A stretch of 11,465 bases of DNA from an uncultured Lachnospiraceae bacterium (GTDB lineage Bacteria > Bacillota > Clostridia > Lachnospirales > Lachnospiraceae): NCBI GenBank assembly GCA_910583815.1, contig CAJTZB010000074.1, positions 1 to 11,465 on the forward strand. Reading direction: 5' to 3'. Positions within the stretch are counted from its first letter, which is position 1. Each line of letters begins with the position of its first letter. The position numbers and the translations under genes are program-made. Below, one piece after another: positions 1 through 6,743 of the stretch. The notes below the pieces were generated by a model. The model saw only the letters and a program-made list of their open reading frames with translations. It made no database searches and had not been told where the DNA came from.

Positions 1-1115
1 CTGAAGAAAACCCAAGACTTTTAAAACGTCCGCCGGCTGGAGAAGCACCACTTAAAGTTCCGGTACTTTTGGAAATAGAAGAGGGGCTTTTAGAAGGAGA
101 GCTAGAGCTTGGGGCACACCAGTACAGCGAAGAAGAAATAGAGGAACTTCATACAAATGCAGAAAGACAATTAAGAAACACCATACATGGAGCAAACAAG
201 GACTTGCTGCATATAACAGAAGCATTGCAGTTTCCTGAAGAACTGCCGGAATATTCGGCAAAGCTTTCCTGGCATTCTGACCATCCTGAGCTTGTAACTG
301 CCGCAGGAGAAGTAAAAAATGAAGAACTGTCAGAACCAACAGAAGTTATGGTAGAGGCTAAAATTTTTTATGGAGAGGAATATCGGATATTTGCGGAGCA
401 AATTACTGTGCTGCCCAGAACTTATACAAAAGAAGAGTTGGTGCATCGGGAAGGTATGGAAAAACTGCAGGAACAGGAGATGACAGAAAGGACAAAGGAA
501 AGTTTTTTCTTGCCGGAAACGGTGCTTGGGATGCGTCTTTTGCTGCCGGAGGAGAAAAAGGTTCCGATTCTGTTTGTCTGCACCATATTGGTTGCCATAC
601 TATTTCCTGCAGCATATTACGGATATTTTAACGATATTGAAACAAAGAAAAAGAAACGCGTCAAGCAAGCAAAAGAGGCTTATCAGGAATTTATGACAAG
701 GTTATCTCTTTTGATGGCAGCAGGGCTTTCCTCCAGATATGCATGGAAGAGGCTGACAGAAGATTATAACAGGCGCTATGGCAATGGCCATGTGCTTGCA
801 AAGGAGTTGTTTGTTACAGAAAGTGAATTGGAAAACGGACGCTCAGAGACATCTGCGTATGAGGCATTCGGGGAACGGCTTGGCATTGTTTCTTACCAAC
901 GTCTTGCTTCTTTATTGGCACAGCATGTCGCCAAAGGAGTACAAGGAATGCAGCAGCAATTGTTAAGTGAAGCAAGGGAGGTTCTGGCGCAGGAAAGAGA
1001 GGGGATTAAGTTACGAGGAGAGGAGGCAGGAACAAAGCTGCTGCTTCCAACAATGGGACTTTTGATACTTGTATTTGCGATTTTGCTTGTACCGGCGTTT
1101 GCATCATTTTCATAA
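1..1115 (+). CDS. TadB/TadC-like type II secretion system F family protein with N-terminal Ig-like domain (5' partial)
   Basis: This is probably an inner-membrane platform protein of a Tad pilus machine. The frame is open from the left edge (first full codon at 3) and the TTG at 69 has no convincing ribosome site, so the true start lies outside the window; 370 residues are visible. After an acidic, Pro-containing stretch, about 126-420 encodes a segment resembling an atrophied bacterial Ig-like domain (LSWHSDHPELV, then G-E-V, then ITVLP). A first membrane helix is at about 561-629 (begins VPILFVCTILVA), followed by a basic KKKKR turn. The F-domain-like cytoplasmic part spans about 681-1028, with LLMAAGLS, YEAFGERLG and GEEAGTKLLLP, and is followed by a second helix at about 1041-1103 and stop TAA at 1113. 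The C-terminal half matches the clostridial TadC-like pattern. The Ig call rests on pattern only and is an inference. The flp-like gene follows after 63 bases. Confidence 0.8.
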   Translation, partial: EENPRLLKRPPAGEAPLKVPVLLEIEEGLLEGELELGAHQYSEEEIEELHTNAERQLRNTIHGANKDLLHITEALQFPEELPEYSAKLSWHSDHPELVTAAGEVKNEELSEPTEVMVEAKIFYGEEYRIFAEQITVLPRTYTKEELVHREGMEKLQEQEMTERTKESFFLPETVLGMRLLLPEEKKVPILFVCTILVAILFPAAYYGYFNDIETKKKKRVKQAKEAYQEFMTRLSLLMAAGLSSRYAWKRLTEDYNRRYGNGHVLAKELFVTESELENGRSETSAYEAFGERLGIVSYQRLASLLAQHVAKGVQGMQQQLLSEAREVLAQEREGIKLRGEEAGTKLLLPTMGLLILVFAILLVPAFASFS

Positions 1116-1178
1116 AAACAGTGGCATGTTTAAAGATGTGTGAAACTTAAAACAGAAAGTTAAAAAGGAGAAGAAGCT

Positions 1179-1439
1179 ATGATAACAGAGGAAGAAATAG
1201 TAAAAGAAAAAACTGCAGAATCGGAAAAGGAGGAAAATTGTGTAAGTGAGTGCACTTTAGAAAAAAAGACAGCGCTGCAGCAATTTTTGGAGGACGAAAG
1301 AGGGATTGGAGTGATTGAAATTATTCTGATTCTTGTCATCCTGATTGGTCTGGTGCTTTTATTTAAAGATCAGATTACAAGTATTGTAAATAGTGCGTTC
1401 GGGAAAATTACTTCAGATGCGACCACTATCTTAAAATAG
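1179..1439 (+). CDS. Flp1-like type IVb pilin (major pilin candidate)
   Basis: This small protein of 86 residues fits the Flp1-like pilin family. The N-terminal 42 residues are very acidic and hydrophilic and end in ERG; the segment GIGVIEIILILVILIGLVLL follows. Cutting after Gly42 would put Glu at +5 of the mature protein (I-G-V-I-E), the signature of prepilin processing, and leave a mature pilin of only 44 residues: one hydrophobic helix plus a short polar tail (KDQITSIVNSAFGK). The start is ATG 1179, preceded by AGGAG at 1166-1170 with an 8-base spacer. The 42-residue leader is long for a Flp pilin, yet the only later in-frame option (TTG at codon 37) would leave an implausibly short leader. 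The gene lies 12 bases upstream of the DUF5702 gene and upstream of a prepilin peptidase gene, as expected in a Tad locus. The mature form is presumably polymerised outside the membrane. Confidence 0.8.
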   Translation: MITEEEIVKEKTAESEKEENCVSECTLEKKTALQQFLEDERGIGVIEIILILVILIGLVLLFKDQITSIVNSAFGKITSDATTILK

Positions 1440-1451
1440 CAGAGGTATGCA

Positions 1452-3884
1452 ATGAAACAAAAAGGAAGTATTACGGCATTTCTTGCCTTGGTATTGACAT
1501 TGTTGTTTTCTTTTGTACTGACAACGCTTGAAGCAGCAAGAATCAGTGCGGCAGGTTCTTATATTTCTATGATTTCTTCTATGAGTGGAGATTCTTTTCT
1601 GGCTTCATATTATTTTCCTTTATTTGAGCAGTATGGATTGCTTGGGGTAGATGCGGGTTATGGAACGACAGCATTGCTTTATTCTCGTATGGAAGAAAAA
1701 CTGAAAGAAAAGATAGTTTATGCGGCAGATAGTTTGCAAGATTCCTTGATTTCTATAACAGAGCCAGAAATAACAGTAAGAGGGTATGAAACCTTACTGT
1801 CAGGAGATGGTAAGGAGTTTCTTGGTCAGATAAAACAACAAGTTGCATATGAGGGATTCCGTATTGCCTTGGGGGAATTATTTGATGCAACTATACTGAG
1901 AGATTCTGCTTCTGTAGGGGAAGTGTACCAAAAACAGGAAAAGGTGCAGGAAGAAGCAGCAAATACAGTTGCTGAGCTGTTAAAGTTAATGACATTAGTG
2001 GACGGAATAGTAACCGGAAAGCAGGAAATTAAATTTGACTCAAATGGAAGGCCGAAAACAGTTCGTACCTTTATAAAGCAGCTGACACCACTTTCTGAAG
2101 CAGAGCTTAGAGGAAGATTTGGAAATGAGCAGATTTTTGATGTATTGCAGCCTTTGCTTTTGTATCCGCATACAGCAGGAAATAATGCAAAGGAGTGTCT
2201 TAAAGCTGCAGTTGAAGCAGAAACAGAGTTAAAACAAATCTATGCTTCAGCGGATGCATGTGAGATGTCAAAGGAGAGACTTACTGCAAAGCAAGATGCT
2301 GTAGAACAGGAGCAAAAAGAGTGGGAAAAGAGAGCAAAGGAAGCAGAAAAAACAGAAGAAACAGAGAGATTGCAGGAGGCAATACAGAATATAGAGCGTT
2401 GCGATGCGGTAATTTTTTCGCTACATAAGGAAAAGAAACAATTAGAAACAGAGCTAGAAGAACTTTGGAAAGAGGCAGAGATAAAAAAGCAGTACTATCA
2501 AACAATGATTAAAAAAGCTTATGTAGACTACGAAGCTATCCGTGAAACAATAAATGCTGTGATTCCTTTATTAAAAGAAGCGGAACAAACGGTAAATATC
2601 CTAGAGAACAAACAAAATGCTGCGAGAGCTTCTGCCCTTGCTTATGAACTGTTTTTAAAGGAAAAAGAAACAACGCTTTCTTCAAAACTATATGAAGCAT
2701 TCCAAAAAGAATTAGAAAGCCTGAAATTATACCTTGGTATGGCAGAACAGGGTTATGTGCCAGCAGTTATGAGACAAAGCCTGAAAGAAAATCAGGAACT
2801 TTTAACAAGGATTGCGCTTCCGGAATTTAAAGAAGAGAATCTTAAAACTATGCTTCAGAAGATAGAACAATTTATGGAAGGAATTGTTTCCTATAAGCTG
2901 GAAGGGTTATGGTTTGCTTATGGAGATGTAAGAGCAGGCAAAAGTACCGGAGAACATATCAAGGATGCACTGCAACAGCTCTTAAGTACAAATATTTGTG
3001 AATTGGCTGGAATTCCCGAGGAAGAGATTTCAAGTTCAAAACTTTCAAAGGTGGGGCTTCCGTCCTCATCTTTTGAGGAACAGCCATTTTATGAGAATTT
3101 AGGAAAATGTATTTCTCAAATTACAAGTAACTTTTCTAAAAATGGAATAGAAGGAATTGTCTCTATGCTGCTAGGTGCTGCAGGAGACGTACTTGCGTTG
3201 GAACTTTATTTTTCGGAATTTTTTTCGGATTACCAGAACCAGCAGGAACATACGAAGCTTATGTATGAAAGGGAGTATATACTATTTGGAAAAGAGAGTG
3301 ATGCAGGAAATCTTACACAAATGGTAATGTCTTTAGTGGCATTTCGGAGCCTGTTTACAATGACTGCACTTTTGCAGAATACAGAAAAGATGACACAGAT
3401 TTCTACGATTGCGCAGGCAGTGGCAGGAATAACTGGAATCCCCTTACTCTCTTCAATTATCAAATATTCTTTATTGCTTTTATGGGCAGTAGAAGAAGCA
3501 TTTGTGGAGACAGCAGCATTATTAAAAGGGAAACGGATTCCGTTTTTTTCAGCAGAAGGGACAGTTTCTGTTACAGAACTGTTTCGGTTTGGGCGAGGGC
3601 TTGTAACGGCAAAAGCAAAAGGGATTGCAGACAGCATAATAGGAACAGCTTATTCGGATTATTTGCTGCTGTTTTCCCTGATTGAAAGCCAGACAAAAAA
3701 ATGCTATTTTGCAATGGATCTGATTCAAGAGAATATCCGACTGCGATATAGAGACAGTTTCCGTATGCGGAATGTAGTTACGGCAGTTTCCTTTGAGACA
3801 AATACTAAACTTACAAAAACATGGTTTCCGGAGTATTTTTCAAAAGTGTTTCAGATTCAAAAAAGATTGGAAGCGTCTTATTGA
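1452..3884 (+). CDS. DUF5702-type Tad locus protein with pilin-like N terminus and coiled coil
   Basis: This 810-residue protein is probably a large minor component or tip/stalk protein of the Tad apparatus; its biochemical role is unknown. It opens with MKQKGSITAFLALVLTLLFS, a short basic leader with Gly5 followed by a hydrophobic helix to about residue 26, then LEAARI. This resembles TadE/TadG pseudopilins but has Phe rather than Glu at +5. Residues about 246-360 are dominated by Glu, Lys and Gln with heptad-like spacing and should form a coiled coil. The C-terminal third carries YEREYILFGKESDAGNL at about 605-621, a hydrophobic stretch at about 660-690, and YSDYLLLFSLI with MDLIQENIRL at about 734-764, which I associate with the DUF5702 family. 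The start ATG 1452 has AGAGG at 1441-1445 with a 6-base spacer. The family name comes from remembered motifs and gene context, so it should be checked by profile search. Confidence 0.72.
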   Translation: MKQKGSITAFLALVLTLLFSFVLTTLEAARISAAGSYISMISSMSGDSFLASYYFPLFEQYGLLGVDAGYGTTALLYSRMEEKLKEKIVYAADSLQDSLISITEPEITVRGYETLLSGDGKEFLGQIKQQVAYEGFRIALGELFDATILRDSASVGEVYQKQEKVQEEAANTVAELLKLMTLVDGIVTGKQEIKFDSNGRPKTVRTFIKQLTPLSEAELRGRFGNEQIFDVLQPLLLYPHTAGNNAKECLKAAVEAETELKQIYASADACEMSKERLTAKQDAVEQEQKEWEKRAKEAEKTEETERLQEAIQNIERCDAVIFSLHKEKKQLETELEELWKEAEIKKQYYQTMIKKAYVDYEAIRETINAVIPLLKEAEQTVNILENKQNAARASALAYELFLKEKETTLSSKLYEAFQKELESLKLYLGMAEQGYVPAVMRQSLKENQELLTRIALPEFKEENLKTMLQKIEQFMEGIVSYKLEGLWFAYGDVRAGKSTGEHIKDALQQLLSTNICELAGIPEEEISSSKLSKVGLPSSSFEEQPFYENLGKCISQITSNFSKNGIEGIVSMLLGAAGDVLALELYFSEFFSDYQNQQEHTKLMYEREYILFGKESDAGNLTQMVMSLVAFRSLFTMTALLQNTEKMTQISTIAQAVAGITGIPLLSSIIKYSLLLLWAVEEAFVETAALLKGKRIPFFSAEGTVSVTELFRFGRGLVTAKAKGIADSIIGTAYSDYLLLFSLIESQTKKCYFAMDLIQENIRLRYRDSFRMRNVVTAVSFETNTKLTKTWFPEYFSKVFQIQKRLEASY

Positions 3885-3892
3885 TCAATGAA

Positions 3893-3900
3893 AGGAGGTG
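3893..3900 (+). promoter_or_regulatory. Strong ribosome binding site fixing a GTG start
   Basis: AGGAGGTG at 3893-3900 is close to a perfect anti-16S match and lies 7 bases before GTG 3908, in the frame of the TadE-like gene. It favours GTG 3908 over ATG 3821, which lies 64 bases inside the preceding gene and has no purine-rich site. Confidence 0.7.
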
Positions 3901-3907
3901 CATTCCG

Positions 3908-4777
3908 GTGTCTGTTCTTACTGGCAGAGAAAAAAATTCAAAGGCTATTTCTAAAACAATCAATCACTTAAAATCAATCAATGATACCATCTCTCCCCAA
4001 AGATATTTTCTAATTTCCTTCTGCCAAGGTAGGAACAGACTCCGGAGTGCATCTTTAACAGTAGAGGCAGCATTGATAGTTCCAATGTTTTTGTTCTTTT
4101 TCTATTTATTATGGCAATATTTTTTGCTTTTGCTGCTGCAGCTTTCTGTTTGTCAAAATGTTGCTTCCATTGTATTTAAATCAGCAGGTCTTGGATATAT
4201 AGAAAGAAAGGTAGCAGGAGAATCAGCAGAGCAGCTGTCATGGGCTTACCTTCCTTTGTTTCAGGTTGCGTTAGAAAAGGAAGAGCGAGCAAAAGAACAG
4301 AAAGTTCTTTGCATAGTCAATCAAGAGGGAGAAATTTGTGTGCAGGTTCATTATAATTTTTTATGTGAGGCACCATTTTTTCCTGCAATAAAAATTCCGG
4401 TGACACAATCCTTTTGTTTTTATCCTTACCTTGGAACTTATGACAGTGATTGCTTTTCAGAAAAGGAGGAGAAAAGAGATGTTGTTTATGTAACAAGAAG
4501 CGGAAGTGTATATCATGAAAGTGCAGCTTGTACTTACTTAAATTTTGCGGTTCGGAGTGTTCCGGTAGGGGATATTGCAAAGGAGCGAAACAGCAGCGGA
4601 AGAAAATATACAGAGTGCGAGCGTTGCAGGGGAGAACCACATGCCGAAATTGTATACATGACTAATAGTGGCATACGTTACCATTGGAAATTGCAGTGCC
4701 CTGCAATTTCAAGAGATGTGTATGAAAAGGAGAGGAGTGAAGTAGAAGGAATGCGTGCCTGCAGCCGCTGTGGGTAG
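3908..4777 (+). CDS. TadE-like pseudopilin with two C-terminal Cys/His repeats
   Basis: A 289-residue protein from GTG 3908. The TadE motif SASLTVEAALIVPMFLFFFY starts at about residue 47 and is followed by a further hydrophobic run to about 75. Cleavage before Ser49 would place Glu53 at +5, but residue -1 would be Ala rather than the usual Gly, and the leader would be 48 residues. The extracytoplasmic part holds a probable beta-rich region (residues 80-185) and then two related repeats. Repeat 1 has VYVTRSGSVYH with His203, Cys208, Cys237 and Cys240. Repeat 2 has VYMTNSGIRYH with His259, Cys264, Cys285 and Cys288. The YH-x4-C ... CxxC layout is like zinc-binding tails found on several secreted bacterial proteins; metal binding is inferred. 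The position between the DUF5702 and prepilin peptidase genes supports a role as minor pilin or pseudopilin. Upstream extension to ATG 3821 is open but would overlap the previous gene by 64 bases. Confidence 0.75.
   Translation: MSVLTGREKNSKAISKTINHLKSINDTISPQRYFLISFCQGRNRLRSASLTVEAALIVPMFLFFFYLLWQYFLLLLLQLSVCQNVASIVFKSAGLGYIERKVAGESAEQLSWAYLPLFQVALEKEERAKEQKVLCIVNQEGEICVQVHYNFLCEAPFFPAIKIPVTQSFCFYPYLGTYDSDCFSEKEEKRDVVYVTRSGSVYHESAACTYLNFAVRSVPVGDIAKERNSSGRKYTECERCRGEPHAEIVYMTNSGIRYHWKLQCPAISRDVYEKERSEVEGMRACSRCG
4484..4771 (+). repeat. Two diverged Cys/His repeat units encoded in the TadE-like gene
   Basis: Unit 1 is 4484-4627 and unit 2 is 4649-4771. Each encodes V-Y-[VM]-T-x-S-G-x-x-Y-H-x4-C, a variable stretch, and a final C-x2-C. 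The spacing between the first Cys and the CxxC is 28 residues in unit 1 and 20 in unit 2. The units are separated by a short linker (RGEPHAE). The similarity is clear at protein level but weak in DNA, so this is an old duplication inside the protein. Confidence 0.7.
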
Positions 4778-4817
4778 TAAATATATTATTTGATAACAGT
4801 GGAAAGGAGTAAAGAGG

Positions 4818-5261
4818 ATGGCAGTGCTTTTTACGATGGGTGGTCTTTTGCTTGGAGTATTGGCATGGGCAGATATACAAACCAAAAGAGTTCCGCTGGT
4901 GCTTGTGGGAGTTCTTGCAGCAGTGATGCTTGGTATGCGAATTGTTTCCTTTAACATGGATACTGGAGCAGCGATATGGTTTGCGGAGTTGTCTATCGGG
5001 TTGCTTCCGGGAGGAGTTTCTTTGTTCTGTTCCTATATTACCAAGGGGCAGCTTGGAATTGGGGATGGATTGGTTCTGGCAGCACTTGGTCTTGGGCTGG
5101 AATTTCATAATGTGATGTTGCTGTGGACTATGGCATTTTGCATGGCAGCAGTTTTAGCAATGTTTTTATTAATATTTAAAAAGGCAGGAAAAAAGACAGA
5201 GATTCCGTTTGTGCCATGTCTCTTTTTAGGTTATATATTGTGTCGAATCATTGGAATTTAA
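4818..5261 (+). CDS. A24 family prepilin peptidase (TadV/CpaA type)
   Basis: This membrane aspartic protease of 147 residues should cut the leader peptides of the pilin and pseudopilins of this locus at the inner face of the membrane. It carries both conserved motifs of A24 peptidases: Asp19 in ADIQTKRVP, after the first helix, and the GxGD motif GIGD at residues 80-83, with Asp83 as the second catalytic residue. PFVPCLFLGYIL near the C terminus fits the family's last helix, and four to five hydrophobic helices are visible. It has only the protease core; the methyltransferase domain and zinc-binding cysteines of large PilD-type enzymes are absent, as in Tad-system peptidases, so N-methylation of the pilin by this enzyme is not expected. 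Start ATG 4818 is preceded by AAAGGAG at 4803-4809 with an 8-base spacer. The next gene's start lies inside its 3' end. Confidence 0.9.
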   Translation: MAVLFTMGGLLLGVLAWADIQTKRVPLVLVGVLAAVMLGMRIVSFNMDTGAAIWFAELSIGLLPGGVSLFCSYITKGQLGIGDGLVLAALGLGLEFHNVMLLWTMAFCMAAVLAMFLLIFKKAGKKTEIPFVPCLFLGYILCRIIGI

Positions 5262-5470
5262 AGGGAAGCTATACGGTAGAAGCCGCATTGCTCTGTCCTT
5301 TAATTTGTTTGGTTCTTTGCTTGATGATTTCTATAACATTTGAACTTTATGAGCAGGTAGTACAGCATGGAGCCGACTGTGTAAGGACATTGGAGGAAAT
5401 CCGGCCGCCATCAATGCTGCTTCGGATGGAGCGGGCGGCAGGGGAAATTTGGGAAAATCTTATGAAGTGA
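5216..5470 (+). CDS. Small TadE-like pseudopilin overlapping the peptidase gene
   Basis: An 84-residue protein. A 17-residue leader ends in LKG and is followed by SYTVEAALLCPLICLVLCLM, a textbook TadE motif: Gly17 at -1 and Glu22 at +5. The hydrophobic helix runs to about residue 43; only about 40 polar residues follow (EQVVQHGADCVRTLEEIRPP and so on). This is far shorter than full TadE proteins, so it may be a pilin-like capping or minor subunit. ATG 5216 overlaps the peptidase gene by 46 bases and has no good ribosome site, so translational coupling is likely. GTG 5240 would give a 9-residue leader and is a possible alternative. The gene ends 41 bases before the start chosen for the FHA gene. 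Confidence 0.75.
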   Translation: MSLFRLYIVSNHWNLKGSYTVEAALLCPLICLVLCLMISITFELYEQVVQHGADCVRTLEEIRPPSMLLRMERAAGEIWENLMK

Positions 5471-5495
5471 GGAACATCGGTATACTGATGTATAG

Positions 5496-5503
5496 AAAGG
5501 AGG
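5496..5503 (+). promoter_or_regulatory. Ribosome binding site deciding the DUF6382-FHA start
   Basis: AAAGGAGG at 5496-5503 lies 8 bases before ATG 5512, an ideal arrangement. The in-frame alternatives TTG 5449 (inside the preceding gene) and ATG 5488 have no comparable site, so 5512 is the preferred start. Confidence 0.7.
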
Positions 5504-5511
5504 ATGAGAAA

Positions 5512-6630
5512 ATGCAGGCAGAATATATAAAGGAATGGGCAGAAACCTATCTACAGGTAGTTTTTGAGCATATGAATGCAGAACCTTATATTGAACGCAT
5601 GTTGAAATACCAGCCGGGGGCCGGCAGATTGGAATTTTCAAAGGAGTTTCAGGATGGATATGAGTGCTTCCGTTATAAAATAAGTGGGAGAAAAGCACTT
5701 TCTGCCGTCTATGCGGCGATTCCTATGAAAGAGGAGCAAATTAGGAACTTATTACAGCAGTTGATTGCCGCACTTGAGGACGCCAAAGAATGTCTTTTGT
5801 CAGAGGAAGATTTTTTGATAGATCCTTCTTATATATTTTTATCTCTTCCACAGCTTACAATTGGTCTATGCTATGTACCGGGGTATGGAAAAGAGCTGAA
5901 CAGACAGTTGGAAGGGCTGCTTGAATATATGCTGAATCGAGTGGACTATGAAGACAAGGCAGCAGTAGAGCTGTTGTATGACTGTCACACTATTTGTATG
6001 AAAAATAGAGAAGGCTTGGGAGCTTTAAAAAAGCGTCTTGGAGAAAAGAAAGCTTCTTTTTTTGAACATGACAGGCCACAGGAGTCTTTTGTAAAAGAAG
6101 AATCACTTTTTTACACAAGAGCTATGGCAGGAGAGAAAGCAAAATCGGAGGAACAGTCCTACTTTTCTTGGATGAAGGAGAAATTTAGGATGCGGCTAAG
6201 AAAAAAGGAAGCAGAAATACCGCAGATTTGTGAAAAGAAGAAAGAGATGGTAGTATCACAAGGCTTTGAAGAATGGAAAAACGAAAAGGGAGAAAATGCT
6301 TCGCGTACTGTTTTGCTTGCAGTGGGAAACAGGGAAGAACAGCCACAGTTGATTCATGAGCAGACCGGAGAGGTAATTGCATTGAAGACATTTCCTTTTT
6401 ACCTTGGAAGAGGAAAAGAATATACAAGTTATGCAATAGAAAGAGATGGAGTCAGCAGGCTTCATTTTTGTATCAAGGAGAGAGAGTCGCAATATTTTCT
6501 TTCTGATTTGAATTCAACAAATGGAACTTATATTAACGGAATGGAAGTTTTGCCGGGGACAGAGCAAAAGATTGTGTCACAGGATATGATTAGGGCAGGT
6601 GCGGAGGAATTTCTTTTTTGCTTTGGATAG
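5512..6630 (+). CDS. DUF6382 and FHA domain-containing protein
   Basis: A 372-residue protein, probably a cytoplasmic regulator or adaptor of the Tad machine. The N-terminal part (about 1-165) fits the DUF6382 pattern, with YLQVVFEHM, then MLKYQPGAGRLEF, a segment with GRKALS, and LCYVPGYGKELNRQLEGLL. A charged Lys/Glu-rich linker of about 115 residues follows. The C-terminal 80 residues form an FHA domain with its hallmark residues in order: Gly299-Arg300, Ser315-Arg316-x-His318, then LSDLNSTNGTYING, with Asn337-Gly338-Thr339. FHA domains bind phosphothreonine, so control by a Hanks-type Ser/Thr kinase is inferred; no kinase gene is in the window. I see no membrane segment. It is the last gene of the Tad block. 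No clear hairpin terminator follows, but a promoter for the next operon does. Confidence 0.85.
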   Translation: MQAEYIKEWAETYLQVVFEHMNAEPYIERMLKYQPGAGRLEFSKEFQDGYECFRYKISGRKALSAVYAAIPMKEEQIRNLLQQLIAALEDAKECLLSEEDFLIDPSYIFLSLPQLTIGLCYVPGYGKELNRQLEGLLEYMLNRVDYEDKAAVELLYDCHTICMKNREGLGALKKRLGEKKASFFEHDRPQESFVKEESLFYTRAMAGEKAKSEEQSYFSWMKEKFRMRLRKKEAEIPQICEKKKEMVVSQGFEEWKNEKGENASRTVLLAVGNREEQPQLIHEQTGEVIALKTFPFYLGRGKEYTSYAIERDGVSRLHFCIKERESQYFLSDLNSTNGTYINGMEVLPGTEQKIVSQDMIRAGAEEFLFCFG

Positions 6631-6671
6631 CAATATTATGTTGACGCTGATTCCGGTTTTTTACGTTTTTC

Positions 6672-6701
6672 TTGCAGGAACAGAAAGCCTCATGTTATAA
6701 T
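6672..6701 (+). promoter_or_regulatory. Extended -10 promoter of the glycerol operon
   Basis: TATAAT at 6696-6701 is a perfect -10 box and has TG at 6693-6694, giving an extended -10 (TG-n-TATAAT). A weak -35 box, TTGCAG at 6672-6677, matches 3 of 6 consensus bases with an 18-base spacer, which is tolerable with an extended -10. Transcription would start at about 6708 and leave a leader of about 36 bases before ATG 6744. It sits in the 113-base gap between the Tad block and the glycerol genes. I saw no catabolite-response (cre) site or other clear operator here. Confidence 0.6.
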
Positions 6702-6743
6702 ACAGACAGTTTGTTTGTGGTTATAAGGAAAGGGGTAGCAGTA

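Noticed and set aside
2281..2505. Minus-strand Leu/Phe-rich frame opposite the coiled coil
   Set aside because: It is the mirror image of a Glu/Lys-rich coding stretch, which produces apparent hydrophobic proteins on the other strand.
3821..3907. Upstream extension of the TadE-like gene to ATG 3821
   Set aside because: It would overlap the DUF5702 gene by 64 bases and has no ribosome site, while GTG 3908 has a near-perfect one. The extra residues show no pilin-like feature.
6641..6646. TTGACG as a -35 box
   Set aside because: It is about 50 bases from the TATAAT at 6696, and no -10 box lies at the right distance from it (the bases at about 6664-6669 do not fit).
6653..6670. T-rich stretch CCGGTTTTTTACGTTTTT as a terminator after the FHA gene
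   Set aside because: No stable stem precedes the T-runs; only 3-4 pair matches could be found.
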